From: Buchnera aphidicola (Ceratoglyphina bambusae)
Lineage (GTDB): Bacteria; Pseudomonadota; Gammaproteobacteria; Enterobacterales; Enterobacteriaceae
DNA length: 64,000 nucleotides
Direction of reading: 5' to 3'
Assembly: GCF_039363085.1 (NCBI RefSeq)
Contig: NZ_CP134982.1
Location: 186,001-250,000, forward strand
Positions 41,479-51,821 of this stretch are shown here, piece by piece. The position numbers and the translations under genes are program-made. Under the pieces are notes generated by a model. That model was not told the origin of the DNA. It made no database searches and saw only the letters and a list, made by a program, of their open reading frames with translations. The first letter of the stretch is position 1. Each line of letters starts with the position of its first letter.

Positions 41479-41516
41479 AAAACTATAGATGTATAAAAGT
41501 ATTAATCTATAGTTTT
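41479..41516 (+). terminator. Terminator downstream of sucAB
   Basis: AAAACTATAGAT (41479-41490) and ATCTATAGTTTT (41505-41516), a perfect 12-bp stem with a 14-base loop. Confidence 0.75.
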
Positions 41517-41720
41517 AAATATTAAATGTATAAAATAATATTTTATATGTAAAAAATATTATTTTATATATATAAAATATGTTATATCTTAACATTGTTT
41601 TTTATAAATAATAGTAGTATATTTATTTATATAATTTTTTAATAAAAAAAAATAATAAATTATAAAAATAAAAATGAAAATTTATAATAATTATCATATT
41701 AAAAAAATAAGATAAATTAT

Positions 41721-42413
41721 ATGAAAAAAATAGAATTAATTTTAATAAGACATGGTCAAAGTGTGTGGAATAAATTAAATAAATTTACAGGATGGGAAGA
41801 TGTAAATCTTTCAAAAAAAGGCAAAAAAGAAGCAAAAAAAGCAGCTAAATTGTTATTAAATAAAAATTTTACATTTGATTTAGTTTTTACATCTTTATTA
41901 AAAAGAGCTATATATACTACTTGGATAATATTAAAAAAATTAAATAGATTATGGATACCAGTATATAAATCTTGGAGGCTTAACGAAAGACATTATGGAT
42001 TACTACAAGGATTAAATAAACAAGATACAATTTTAAAATATGGTAAAGATAGAGTCCAAGAATGGAGACGTAGTTATAAAATAGCTCCACCAAAAATTAA
42101 CATTAAAGATAAGAGTTTTCCAGGAAATGATCCTAAATATTTTCATGTTGAAAAAAATTTATTACCTACTTCAGAAAGTTTAAAATGTACTATAAATAGA
42201 GTTTTACCATACTGGAATAAATTTATTTTACCTGAATTAAAAAAAAGAAAAAAAATTATTATTGTTGCTCATGGAAACTCTTTAAGAGCTTTAATAAAAT
42301 ATTTGCATCATATAGATGAAAAAGATATTCTAAAATTAGATATACCAACTGGCAGGCCAATAATATATGAATTTGATAAAAATATACAACCAGTAAAATT
42401 TTTTTATTTATAA
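41721..42413 (+). CDS. gpmA: 2,3-bisphosphoglycerate-dependent phosphoglycerate mutase
   Basis: Glycolytic interconversion of 3- and 2-phosphoglycerate. 230 residues. Phosphohistidine H11 in [10 protein letters not shown], the second His in [10 protein letters not shown], and [15 protein letters not shown]. Upstream of pfkA by 44 bp, likely one transcript. This glycolytic cluster (gpmA-pfkA-tpiA) is not clustered in E. coli. Confidence 0.98.
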   Translation: MKKIELILIRHGQSVWNKLNKFTGWEDVNLSKKGKKEAKKAAKLLLNKNFTFDLVFTSLLKRAIYTTWIILKKLNRLWIPVYKSWRLNERHYGLLQGLNKQDTILKYGKDRVQEWRRSYKIAPPKINIKDKSFPGNDPKYFHVEKNLLPTSESLKCTINRVLPYWNKFILPELKKRKKIIIVAHGNSLRALIKYLHHIDEKDILKLDIPTGRPIIYEFDKNIQPVKFFYL

Positions 42414-42457
42414 TATAACTTTTTAAAAAAAAGTAATTTGTATAAAGGTAAAATAAA

Positions 42458-43420
42458 ATGATAAAAAAAATAGGAGTATTAACAAGTGGAGGGGATGCTC
42501 CAGGTATGAATGCTGCTATTAGAGGAGTTGTTAGAACTAGTTTAAGTTATGGAATAGAAGTGTTTGGAATAAATGATGGATTTTTAGGATTATATAAAAA
42601 TAAAATTTTTAAATTGAATAGATTTAGTGTTTCAGATATAATTAATAAAGGTGGAACTTTTTTAGGATCGGCTAGATTTCCAAAATTTAAAAAAAAAAAA
42701 AATAGAGAAGTTTCTATAAAAAATTTAAAAAAAAAAAAAATAGATGCATTAATCGTTATAGGCGGTGATGGGTCTTATATTGGAGCACAGAAACTAAATG
42801 ATATGGGTTTATCTTGTATTAGTATTCCTAGTACTATAGACAATGATGTTGTTGGTACAGATTATGCTATAGGATATTATACTGCACTAGAAACAATAGT
42901 AAAATCTATTGACAAATTAAGAGATACATCTTCATCACATAAAAGAATTTCTATAGTAGAAATAATGGGTAGAAATTGTGGAGATTTAACATTATTATCT
43001 TCTATAGCTGGTGGATGTGAGTTTTTAGCAATACCTGAAATAAAAAATTCAAAAGAAGAATTATTAAAAACAATAATTTATGGAATAAAAAAAGGTAAAA
43101 AACATTCAATAATAGCTATTACAGAAAATTTATATGATGTAAAAAATTTAGCTAAATATATAGAAAAAAAAACTAACAGAGAAACTAGAGCTACTATTTT
43201 AGGTCATATACAAAGGGGTGGATCACCTGTAGTATATGATAGAATTTTAGCTTCAAGAATGGGTGCATTTGCAGTAGAAACATTAAAAAATGGGTTCTCT
43301 GGTAGATGTATTGGAATAAAAAATGAAAATATAGTTCATAATAATATAAAAAAAACTTTAAAAAAAGTTACAAAAAAAATAAAATTTGATTGGTTAAATT
43401 TAGCAAAAAAGTTATTTTAA
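42458..43420 (+). CDS. pfkA: 6-phosphofructokinase I
   Basis: Commits fructose-6-phosphate to glycolysis. 320 residues, E. coli length. ATP-binding [15 protein letters not shown] at 8-22, [10 protein letters not shown], catalytic [18 protein letters not shown], and [16 protein letters not shown] precedes the ATG. Two 14-base A runs lie in the frame near 42689-42740. Its TAA stop overlaps the convergent tpiA stop in a shared TTAA. Confidence 0.98.
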   Translation: MIKKIGVLTSGGDAPGMNAAIRGVVRTSLSYGIEVFGINDGFLGLYKNKIFKLNRFSVSDIINKGGTFLGSARFPKFKKKKNREVSIKNLKKKKIDALIVIGGDGSYIGAQKLNDMGLSCISIPSTIDNDVVGTDYAIGYYTALETIVKSIDKLRDTSSSHKRISIVEIMGRNCGDLTLLSSIAGGCEFLAIPEIKNSKEELLKTIIYGIKKGKKHSIIAITENLYDVKNLAKYIEKKTNRETRATILGHIQRGGSPVVYDRILASRMGAFAVETLKNGFSGRCIGIKNENIVHNNIKKTLKKVTKKIKFDWLNLAKKLF

Positions 43421-44178
43421 ATAGCATCAGATTTTTTTATTATAGGGAAAAATGTTTCTACTAGCAAAGAGCACCCACCAACTAAAATTCCATCTATATA
43501 TTTTTTTGATAAAAAATCTTGTACATTTTTTTCAGAAACAGATCCCCCATATTGTATTATAAGATTATTTTTTTTAAAAAAAATATCTTCTTTAGAAATA
43601 TAATTTTTTATAAAAAAATGAATATCATTTACATAATCAGGATCAGCAGAAAAACCAGAACCTATCGCCCATATAGGCTCATAAGCTATGATAGAATTTC
43701 TGAAAGAATATTTTCCACAATATTTTAAAATAACATCAATTTGTTTCTTAATATTTTTTTTAGCTTCTTCAATTTTTTTTCTTTTGCTCTCTCCTACACA
43801 CAATATTGGAATAAAATTATTTTTTTTAACTAAATAAAATTTTTTAGACACTATTTCATTATTTTCATTATGATGAATTCTTCTTTCAGAATGGCCAACA
43901 ATTATATATTTTACATTAAAATCTTTCAACATTTCTACAGAAGTTTCTCCTGTAAAAGGTCCTGATAAATTAATATCTATATTTTGCGCGGTTAAACTAA
44001 TTCTACTATTATTAATATTTTTTAATACATTATATGATTTATTTAAGTAAATAGTAGGAGGTGATATAGAAATATCATTTTTAATATTAAACCTTTCACA
44101 CAAATTATTTAATTTTACAAAAAAATTTTTAATATTTTCTTTTCTGCCATTTAATTTCCAATTTCCTATTATTAACAT
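43417..44178 (-). CDS. tpiA: Triosephosphate isomerase
   Basis: Interconverts dihydroxyacetone phosphate and glyceraldehyde-3-phosphate. 253 residues. Catalytic K8 (GNWKLNG), H96 (IVGHSERR) and E167 (AYEPIWAIG), then the phosphate loop YGGSVSEKN and [10 protein letters not shown]. Stop codon shared as TTAA with pfkA. No terminator can fit between them. Confidence 0.98.
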   Translation of the reverse strand: MLIIGNWKLNGRKENIKNFFVKLNNLCERFNIKNDISISPPTIYLNKSYNVLKNINNSRISLTAQNIDINLSGPFTGETSVEMLKDFNVKYIIVGHSERRIHHNENNEIVSKKFYLVKKNNFIPILCVGESKRKKIEEAKKNIKKQIDVILKYCGKYSFRNSIIAYEPIWAIGSGFSADPDYVNDIHFFIKNYISKEDIFFKKNNLIIQYGGSVSEKNVQDFLSKKYIDGILVGGCSLLVETFFPIIKKSDAI

Positions 44179-44203
44179 ATTTTCTCCAAATAATTTGTTA
44201 AAA

Positions 44204-44235
44204 CTAAGTTACTGTAACTTTTATCAGTAACTTAG
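44204..44235 (-). terminator. Terminator downstream of rpsA
   Basis: CTAAGTTACTG (44204-44214) and CAGTAACTTAG (44225-44235) form a perfect 11-bp stem with a 10-base loop, followed on the minus strand by TTTT. It sits in the 137-bp gap between rpsA and tpiA, where ihfB lies in E. coli-like order. No ihfB remnant is visible. Confidence 0.8.
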
Positions 44236-44315
44236 AACATCTTTTATATAAAATATTTAAAAAATATTAAAAATTCAAATAATAAAAATATTTAAAATTT
44301 AACTGATTTAAAAGC

Positions 44316-45968
44316 TTATTTAATAGTATTTGAATCATTATCTTTTTTACTTTTTTTTTTATTTTTTTTTAATAAAAATTTATTTTTTAATTTATTTATA
44401 TAGTTTTCTGAAAAAGAAACATTAATTAATCTATTTTTTTTATCAAAACTATTTAATTTTATTTCAACTTTATCATTAATATTAATTAATGATAAAACTT
44501 TTTTATCTATTTTATCAAATAATTTATTTAATTTTAATATAGATTCTACACCTTCGTCAATATTTATATATAAATTCATATCATCTATTTTCTTTATTAT
44601 ACCATTTACTATTGAATATTTTTTATTTATTCTAATATATTTTTTATATGGATCTTCTTCTAATTGCTTTATACCTAATGATATTCTTTCTCTTTCTACA
44701 TCAACCTGTAAAACAACAGTATTTATTGTATCATTTTTCTTATATTTTTCAACTGAATCCTCTCCAGAATTAATCCAAGATACATCAGACAAATGAACTA
44801 ATCCGTCTACACCTCCTTTTAAACCTATAAAAATTCCAAAATCAGTTATTGATTTTATTATTCCTTTTACGCAATCACCCTTTTTATATTTCTCAGAAAA
44901 AATTTTCCAAGGATTTTCTGTGCATTGTTTTAACCCTAAAGATATTCTTCGTCTATCCTCATCTATATCTAATATCATTACTTCTATACTTTTGTTTATA
45001 TCTATAATTTTAGATGGATGTATATTTTTATTAGTCCAATCCATTTCTGAAATATGAACTAAACCTTCAATGCCTTCTTTTATTTCTACAAAACATCCAT
45101 AATCAGTTAAATTGGTAACTTTTCCGAATATTTTACTTCCTACAGGATATTTTTTAGAAACATTAGTCCAAGGATCCTTACTTAACTGTTTTAAACCTAA
45201 TGAAACTCTAGTATTTTTTTTATCAAATTTTAATACTCTTATTTTAATTTTTTCCCCTAATTTTACTATTTCATTAGGATGTTTTACTCTTTTCCAAGCC
45301 ATGTCAGTTATATGTAACAATCCATCTATTCCTCCTAAATCTATAAAAGCGCCATAATCAGTTAAATTTTTTACAGTTCCATATATATCTATACCTTCTT
45401 CTAAAATTTTTAATAATTTATTTCTTTCTTCTAGATTTTCAAATTCTATAACAGCTTTTCTAGATACTACAACATTATTTCTTTTTTTATCTAATTTTAT
45501 GACTTTAAATTCAAGTTTTTTACCTTCTAAATGTGAAGTTTCTTTTACAGGTCTTATATCAACTAAAGATCCAGGTAAAAAAGCTCTAATTTCTTTTAGT
45601 TCTACAGTGAACCCTCCTTTTACTTTTCCGTTTATAACACCATTTACTGTAGTAGAATCTTTATGAGCTTTTTCTAAGTTTTTCCAAGATTCCTTTCTTT
45701 TAGCTTTTTCTCTAGACAATAAAGTTTCTCCAAAACCATCTTCTACAGTATCCAATACTACTTGAACTGTATCTCCTATTTTAATTTCTAAATTCCCATC
45801 TGAATTTTTAAACTGATCTATAGAAATTTTAGATTCAGATTTTAATCCAGAATCTATCATAACTATATCTCCTTCTATATTCATTACCGTTCCATTTATA
45901 ATAGACCCTGGCTTAGTTTTAACATTTTCTAAAGACTTTTTAAATAATTCATTAAATGATTCATTCAT
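44316..45968 (-). CDS. rpsA: 30S ribosomal protein S1
   Basis: Largest ribosomal protein, binds mRNA near the start site. 550 residues (557 in E. coli) with six S1 RNA-binding repeats. The middle ones are easily seen by [45 protein letters not shown] and [23 protein letters not shown]. The first two repeats bind the ribosome and are intact. The last repeat is the most diverged, ending in a Lys/Asp-rich tail. Initiation cannot rest on the strong ribosome site alone for many genes here, which fits retention of S1. Confidence 0.99.
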   Translation of the reverse strand: MNESFNELFKKSLENVKTKPGSIINGTVMNIEGDIVMIDSGLKSESKISIDQFKNSDGNLEIKIGDTVQVVLDTVEDGFGETLLSREKAKRKESWKNLEKAHKDSTTVNGVINGKVKGGFTVELKEIRAFLPGSLVDIRPVKETSHLEGKKLEFKVIKLDKKRNNVVVSRKAVIEFENLEERNKLLKILEEGIDIYGTVKNLTDYGAFIDLGGIDGLLHITDMAWKRVKHPNEIVKLGEKIKIRVLKFDKKNTRVSLGLKQLSKDPWTNVSKKYPVGSKIFGKVTNLTDYGCFVEIKEGIEGLVHISEMDWTNKNIHPSKIIDINKSIEVMILDIDEDRRRISLGLKQCTENPWKIFSEKYKKGDCVKGIIKSITDFGIFIGLKGGVDGLVHLSDVSWINSGEDSVEKYKKNDTINTVVLQVDVERERISLGIKQLEEDPYKKYIRINKKYSIVNGIIKKIDDMNLYINIDEGVESILKLNKLFDKIDKKVLSLININDKVEIKLNSFDKKNRLINVSFSENYINKLKNKFLLKKNKKKSKKDNDSNTIK

Positions 45969-46441
45969 ATTTATAAATTTTAAATTTTTTTTAACATAAA
46001 TTTTACTTCCTTAAAAATTTAGTTATATTATTTATTCTAATTATTATCCTTATTTATTAGATGAAATTTTTAAAAATATTATTATAAAAATAAAAATATT
46101 TTATGTTAATTTTTAAAGAAATGTATATTATTTATTTGTTATATAATTAATTAAATATAAAATTATAATTTATTAAAATAATTTAATAACTATAAACATC
46201 TTTAAACACTAATAAAATTAACACTAAAACTATAGTCTTGCAACTTCATAACACTATGTTATCAATAATAAATATATTAAATAATTTATATTTTTATCTA
46301 AAAAATTAAAATTATTAAACTGAAAATTATATTAAATAAAAATATAAATATATAAAAATATATATTTTGTTATATAATATATGTATAAATGATTAAATTA
46401 TAATATTAATTTTTAAAAGAAATAAAATATTAAAAGAATAT
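45969..46441. other. Intergenic region aroA-rpsA
   Basis: 473 bp without a gene. In E. coli cmk lies between aroA and rpsA. I see no recognisable cmk remnant. The segment 46200-46265 is less AT-rich than the rest and could hold the rpsA promoter (on the minus strand TTGCAA, a 17-bp spacer, TAATTT), but the -10 match is poor. Confidence 0.55.
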
Positions 46442-47734
46442 CTATTCTGTTTTAAAAGAAATTACTGAAAAAAATTTTTTAAAATATTTTGGAAAAGTTT
46501 TTTTAACACATTCTGGATTTAAAATAGTAATTTTAACACCAGATAATGCAACTAAAGAAAAACACATTGCTATTCTATGATCGTCATATGTATTTATAAT
46601 AGAAGAAATAAATTTTTTAGGCGGAATTATTTTAATAAAATCTATACCTTCTTCAACTATTGCTCCAACTTTTTTTAATTCTGTAGACATAGCACTTAAT
46701 CTATCAGATTCTTTAACCCTCCAATTATAAATATTTTTAATAACAGTCTGACCATTAGAAAATAATCCCAAAATAGCAACTGTCATAGCAACATCAGGCA
46801 TATTATTCATATCTAAATTTATACATTTTAATGTTTTTCTTTTAACACTTATAGTATTATTTTTTGTTCTAACTATAGCCCCCATTTTTTTCAAAATTTT
46901 TAAAAATTTTATATCTCCTTGTATACTATTTTCTCCAATTCCACGAACTTTTATTTCACCTCCTTTTATAGCAGCAGCAGCAAAAAAATAAGAAGCAGAA
47001 GAAGCATCCCCTTCTATCAAAAATTTTTTAGGTGAAATATAATTTTGATTTCCAGAAATATTAAAATAAGAATAATTATTATTAATAATTTTAATACCAA
47101 ATTTTCTTATAATTCTAATAGTAAGATCAACATATGGTTTAGAAACTAAATCATTTTTTATAAATATTTCTGTATTATTTTTAGCTAAAGGGCATGCTAT
47201 TAACAAAGAAGTTAAAAATTGACTAGAAATTTTTCCATCTATAAATATTTTCCCTCCAGAAAAACCACCTTTTATAATTATTGGAGGATAACCATTAATA
47301 TTTTTATAATATATATCAGCACCTCCTTCTATTAATGAATTTACTAAATGTTTTATTGGTCTACAATTCATTCTGGCATTACCATTTAATTCTACATTAT
47401 TTTTATATAAAGAAAAAATAGCAGTTAATGGTCTTATTGCAGTTCCAGCATTTCCTAAAAATAAAGCTGTTTTTTTGTTTTTAAAAAAATTTTTAGATCC
47501 TAATATTTTTAAAGTTTTTTTTTTCTTATTAATGTTTAAAGGAATACCAATTTTTTTAAATGCTTCTAACATATATTTAGTGTCTTCACTAAATAAAAAA
47601 TTTTTTAAAACAGTCTTTCCCTCAGATAAAGAAGATAACAATAATACTCTATTAGATATACTTTTAGATCCAGGTAAATTAATTTCTCCATTTATTTTAG
47701 ATACTGGAAATATAACAATTTTTTTTTTTTTCAT
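46442..47734 (-). CDS. aroA: 3-phosphoshikimate 1-carboxyvinyltransferase (EPSP synthase)
   Basis: Sixth step of the shikimate route, feeding the aromatic amino acids including tryptophan made by the trp genes at 24-28 kb. 430 residues. LPGSKSISNRVLLL at 20-33, LGNAGTAIRPL, EGDASSASYFF, the catalytic DVAMTVAILGLF and VKESDRLSAM, and DDHRIAMCFS. AGGAAA precedes the ATG. Downstream of serC (62-bp gap), the conserved enterobacterial serC-aroA operon. Confidence 0.98.
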   Translation of the reverse strand: MKKKKIVIFPVSKINGEINLPGSKSISNRVLLLSSLSEGKTVLKNFLFSEDTKYMLEAFKKIGIPLNINKKKKTLKILGSKNFFKNKKTALFLGNAGTAIRPLTAIFSLYKNNVELNGNARMNCRPIKHLVNSLIEGGADIYYKNINGYPPIIIKGGFSGGKIFIDGKISSQFLTSLLIACPLAKNNTEIFIKNDLVSKPYVDLTIRIIRKFGIKIINNNYSYFNISGNQNYISPKKFLIEGDASSASYFFAAAAIKGGEIKVRGIGENSIQGDIKFLKILKKMGAIVRTKNNTISVKRKTLKCINLDMNNMPDVAMTVAILGLFSNGQTVIKNIYNWRVKESDRLSAMSTELKKVGAIVEEGIDFIKIIPPKKFISSIINTYDDHRIAMCFSLVALSGVKITILNPECVKKTFPKYFKKFFSVISFKTE

Positions 47735-47796
47735 AATTTTCCTATATAAAAAAGTTTAATTATTTAAAAAAATAAAATATGTTTGAAAAATATTCA

Positions 47797-48885
47797 TTAA
47801 CCATATTTTTTTTCAAATTTTAGCATGAATTTAATTAATTTTTGTATTCCCTTAAGAGGCATAGCATTATATATAGATGCTCTCATTCCTCCTATTATAT
47901 TGTGACCTTTTAAGTTTAATAATCCTTCTTTTTTAGATTCCTCTAAAAATTTTTTGTTTAAAGATTTATTTATTAAATTAAAAGTTATATTCATTTGAGA
48001 TCTATTCGTTATTTTTATATTGTTTTTATATAAATTAGATTTATCAATAGCTCTGTATAATAATTTAGATTTTTTAATATTTTTTTCTTCTATGCATTTT
48101 ACACCGCCATTTTTTAAAATCCATTTGAAAACTAAATTAGATATATACCATGTAAACGTATTAGGAGTGTTAAACATAGATTTATTTTTATAATTTATAG
48201 TATAATTTAAAATTGATGGAGTATATTTGTTGGCTTTATAAAATAAGTTTTTTTTTATTATTAATATAGTTATACCAGGAGGTCCTATATTTTTTTGTGA
48301 TCCAGCATAAATTAAATCATAATTTTTTATTTTAATAAATCTAGATAATATGGTAGAAGAAAAATCACCTACTACAACTTTTTTTTTAAATTTAGGCTCT
48401 TCATATATAGAAATTCCCTCTATAGTTTCATTAGGACAATAATGTAAATATGATGAAGTTTTTTTTACTTTCCAATTTTTCATAGGTAATATATATTTTT
48501 TATTATTTTTAATTTTTTTAACATTTATTATGTTAGTTTTACAATATTTTTTAGATTCAATAGCAGCACTTAAAGACCAATATCCAGAGTTTATGTAATC
48601 AACTTCTTCACCGAAATTTTTGGATAAATTCATTGGAACAGCAGAAAATTGACCTCTTGCTCCACCGTGTAAAAATAAAATTTTATAATTTCTAGGAATT
48701 AGTAATAATTTTCTCAAATTTTTCTCTGAACTTTCAGCTATTTTAATAAAATCAACACTTCTATGACTAATTTCTAACATTGACATCCCTATATTACTCC
48801 AATTTAAAAATTCTTTTTTTACTTTTTTCATAACTGATTTTGGTAACATAGATGGACCGGCGCTAAAATTATAAATTTCATGCAT
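47797..48885 (-). CDS. serC: Phosphoserine aminotransferase
   Basis: Second step of serine synthesis. 362 residues, E. coli length. N-terminal YNFSAGPSMLPKSVM, GGARGQFSAVPMNL, and PLP lysine K198 in YAGSQKNIGPPG. C-terminal GMRASIYNAMP. Operon partner of aroA. No PLP biosynthesis gene (pdxJ) is in its usual place next to acpS. Confidence 0.98.
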   Translation of the reverse strand: MHEIYNFSAGPSMLPKSVMKKVKKEFLNWSNIGMSMLEISHRSVDFIKIAESSEKNLRKLLLIPRNYKILFLHGGARGQFSAVPMNLSKNFGEEVDYINSGYWSLSAAIESKKYCKTNIINVKKIKNNKKYILPMKNWKVKKTSSYLHYCPNETIEGISIYEEPKFKKKVVVGDFSSTILSRFIKIKNYDLIYAGSQKNIGPPGITILIIKKNLFYKANKYTPSILNYTINYKNKSMFNTPNTFTWYISNLVFKWILKNGGVKCIEEKNIKKSKLLYRAIDKSNLYKNNIKITNRSQMNITFNLINKSLNKKFLEESKKEGLLNLKGHNIIGGMRASIYNAMPLKGIQKLIKFMLKFEKKYG

Positions 48886-48924
48886 AAATTTTTATTATAT
48901 AAAACTTATATAAACAAATTATTA

Positions 48925-50223
48925 TTATATAAATTCTAATCCTTTCATATAACGATTTTTTAATATTTTTGGTACTTTAACTTTTCCATCAATACATTGA
49001 TAATTTTCTAAAATTGCAGCCATAGTTCTTCCTACAGCTAACCCTGATCCATTTAAAGTATGAACATATCTTTTATTTTTATTCTTATCTAAAAATTTTA
49101 TATTAATTCTTCTAGATTGAAAATCACTCATATTAGAACATGAAGAAATTTCTATATAATTGTTTTTAGATGGAAACCAAACTTCTAAATCATATGATTT
49201 CGTAGAAGAAAAACCAATGTCTCCAGAACATATAGACATTTTTCTATATGGAAGATTTAATAATTTTAAAATTTTTTCTGCATGGTTTGTTATGTTTTCT
49301 AATGAAACGTCTGAATTTTCAGGATGTACAATTTGAACTATTTCCACTTTATCAAATTGTTTAGTTCTAATAAGACCCTTGTTACTAATACCATAAGAAG
49401 AAGATTCATTTCTAAAACATGGAGTGTTAGATGTAAATAATAAAGGCAATTTATTTTCTTTTATTAAACTATTTTTAAACAAATTAGTTAATGGAACTTC
49501 TGATGTAGGTATTAAAAAATATTTTTTTTTTTTATTTTTTTTATCTTCATAATTATAATGTCTAACATATAATAAATCTTTATAAAATTTAGGCAATTGC
49601 CCAGTACCATATAAACATTCTTCATATATCAAGTAAGGCACATAAGTTTCAACATATCCATGTTTTTCTATGTGTATATCTAACATAAATTGACCTAATG
49701 CTCTATATAATAAGGACAATTTATCTTTTAAAACAAAAAATTTAGAACCTGAAATTTTAGAAGCATTCAAAAAATCTAAATTATTCATTCTTTTGCCTAA
49801 TTGAACATGATCTTTTAAATTAAAGTCATATTTTTTAATTTCCCCCCATTTATAAATTTCTAAATTTTCCTTACAATTCCTTCCATATGGTGTTTTATCA
49901 TGAGGTATATTTGGCAATGTCATATAATAATTAAAAATTTTTTTTTCTATACATAATAATTCTATTTTTTTTTTTTGTAAAATTTTGTTATATTCTATAA
50001 CTCTACTTCTTAGATTTTTATAATCTTTATTAGCAGTTCTAAGTTTGCCTATTAACTTTGAAATTTTATTTCTATAATGTTCTAACTTTTCTTTTTCTAA
50101 TTTTATTTTATTTCTTTTTTTATTAATTTTATTAACATAATTTATATCTAAAAAAAAACCTCTTTTCTTAAGTTTTTCAAAAACAATATTAATATTATTC
50201 TTTAACAAATTTATATCTAACAT
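48925..50223 (-). CDS. serS: Seryl-tRNA synthetase (class II)
   Basis: Charges tRNA-Ser (one target at 63,087). 432 residues, E. coli length 430. The N-terminal antiparallel coiled coil (about 28-100) is Lys-rich. Motif 2 is TPCFRNESSSYG and motif 3 is LNGSGLAVGRTMAAILENYQ. 39 bp upstream of serC on the same strand, so possibly one transcript. Confidence 0.98.
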   Translation of the reverse strand: MLDINLLKNNINIVFEKLKKRGFFLDINYVNKINKKRNKIKLEKEKLEHYRNKISKLIGKLRTANKDYKNLRSRVIEYNKILQKKKIELLCIEKKIFNYYMTLPNIPHDKTPYGRNCKENLEIYKWGEIKKYDFNLKDHVQLGKRMNNLDFLNASKISGSKFFVLKDKLSLLYRALGQFMLDIHIEKHGYVETYVPYLIYEECLYGTGQLPKFYKDLLYVRHYNYEDKKNKKKKYFLIPTSEVPLTNLFKNSLIKENKLPLLFTSNTPCFRNESSSYGISNKGLIRTKQFDKVEIVQIVHPENSDVSLENITNHAEKILKLLNLPYRKMSICSGDIGFSSTKSYDLEVWFPSKNNYIEISSCSNMSDFQSRRINIKFLDKNKNKRYVHTLNGSGLAVGRTMAAILENYQCIDGKVKVPKILKNRYMKGLEFI

Positions 50224-50511
50224 ATTTATTTTTCATCTTTATATCATAACAATTTTATTAAAAATTATTTTATAAGATTATATGTTAACAAAATTATTTA
50301 TGTTACTTTTTATAAAGTAATTTTTTTAAAAAATCTTTTTTATATCAAAATTTTTATAAAAAAAAATATTTTAATAAAAATTTTATAAAATAAATTATAA
50401 TAAAAATATTTATTTATATATTTATAAAAAATAATTATAATATAATATTTTGAAAATATATATACAATTATAATAATATTAAAATATTAAAATTAAAAAA
50501 AAATAAAATTT

Positions 50512-51477
50512 ATGAAAAAAAAAGTGAAAAGTAATTTAATTATACTAGGATCAGGGCCAGCAGGATATACAGCATCAATTTATGCATCTAGAGCCAACTT
50601 ATTTCCTATTTTAATAACTGGAGAAGAAATAGGAGGTCAACTTTACAATACAGAAAAAATAGAAAATTGGCCATCTGAATATAATTCATTAAGCGGAAAA
50701 AAGTTAATGAAAAATTTTTATAAACACTCTATAAAATTTGGAACTAAAATATATGAAGAAAAAATAATAAAAGTTATTTTTAAAAATTTTAATATAAAAT
50801 TATTAAGTGAAAATTTTATTTTTAACACTAAAGCATTAATAATAGCAACTGGATCTGTACCTAAAAAATTAGGAATAAAGTCTGAAAAACAATTTGAAGG
50901 GAAGGGAATATCTTCATGCGCTATATGTGACGGTTATTTTTATAAAAACAAAAAAATAGCTATAGTAGGTGGAGGAAATACAGCTATAAGTGAAGTATTA
51001 TATCTATCAAAAATAGTAAAAAAAATATATTTAATACATAGAAGTGACAAATGGAAAGCAGAAAAAATATTATTAAAAAGATTATTTAAAAAAACTAAAT
51101 CTTATAACATAAAAATTTATAAAAATTATATAATAAAAAAAATATATGGAAATAATATTGTAAGTCATATAAAAATACAATCAACTAAAACAAAAAAAAA
51201 TAAAAAAATATTTATCTCTTGTTTATTTATAGCTATAGGACATATTCCTAAAACAGAATTATTTGAAAATAAATTAGATATAGATAATGGATATATTAAA
51301 ATAAATTCTGGAAGACATGGAAATTTTACATCTACTAACATTCCAGGTATATTCGCGGCAGGAGATGTTGTAGATCACGTATATAAACAAGCTATAACTG
51401 CTTCAGCGTTCGGATGTATGGCGGCTATAGACGCAGAAAGGTATTTAGAACAATTTAAAAATAAAAAAAATAGGTAA
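50512..51477 (+). CDS. trxB: Thioredoxin reductase
   Basis: FAD/NADPH enzyme that keeps thioredoxin reduced. 321 residues. FAD site LGSGPAGYTASIYASRA, redox-active C136 and C139 in SSCAICDGYFY, NADPH site VGGGNTAISEVL, and the C-terminal GIFAAGDVVDHVYKQAITAS. Six bp upstream of infA. Confidence 0.98.
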   Translation: MKKKVKSNLIILGSGPAGYTASIYASRANLFPILITGEEIGGQLYNTEKIENWPSEYNSLSGKKLMKNFYKHSIKFGTKIYEEKIIKVIFKNFNIKLLSENFIFNTKALIIATGSVPKKLGIKSEKQFEGKGISSCAICDGYFYKNKKIAIVGGGNTAISEVLYLSKIVKKIYLIHRSDKWKAEKILLKRLFKKTKSYNIKIYKNYIIKKIYGNNIVSHIKIQSTKTKKNKKIFISCLFIAIGHIPKTELFENKLDIDNGYIKINSGRHGNFTSTNIPGIFAAGDVVDHVYKQAITASAFGCMAAIDAERYLEQFKNKKNR

Positions 51478-51483
51478 AATAAT

Positions 51484-51702
51484 ATGATAAAAGAAAAACA
51501 AATAGAAATACAAGGTGTTGTAGTAGAAACATTACCAAATACTATGTTCAAAGTAAAATTAGAAAACGATCATATAATAATAGCTCATATATCTGGAAAA
51601 ATGAGAAAAAATTATATTAGAATTTTAACTGGTGATAAAGTTACTGTGGAAATGACACCATATGATATAGATAAAGGAAGAATAATTTTTAGAAGTAGAT
51701 AG
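51484..51702 (+). CDS. infA: Translation initiation factor IF-1
   Basis: 72 residues, the universal length, one S1-like OB fold. [17 protein letters not shown] and [18 protein letters not shown] are almost identical to E. coli, so this is among the most conserved proteins in the window. Probably co-transcribed with trxB. Confidence 0.99.
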   Translation: MIKEKQIEIQGVVVETLPNTMFKVKLENDHIIIAHISGKMRKNYIRILTGDKVTVEMTPYDIDKGRIIFRSR

Positions 51703-51821
51703 CATGAAAAATTTTTATAAATATAATAATATTATAAAAAATAACATTTTTACCGTATAAATTTTTTGAATCACAATAATTTTATGTAAACATTTTTATT
51801 TTTTTAAAAAAGGTAATTTCT

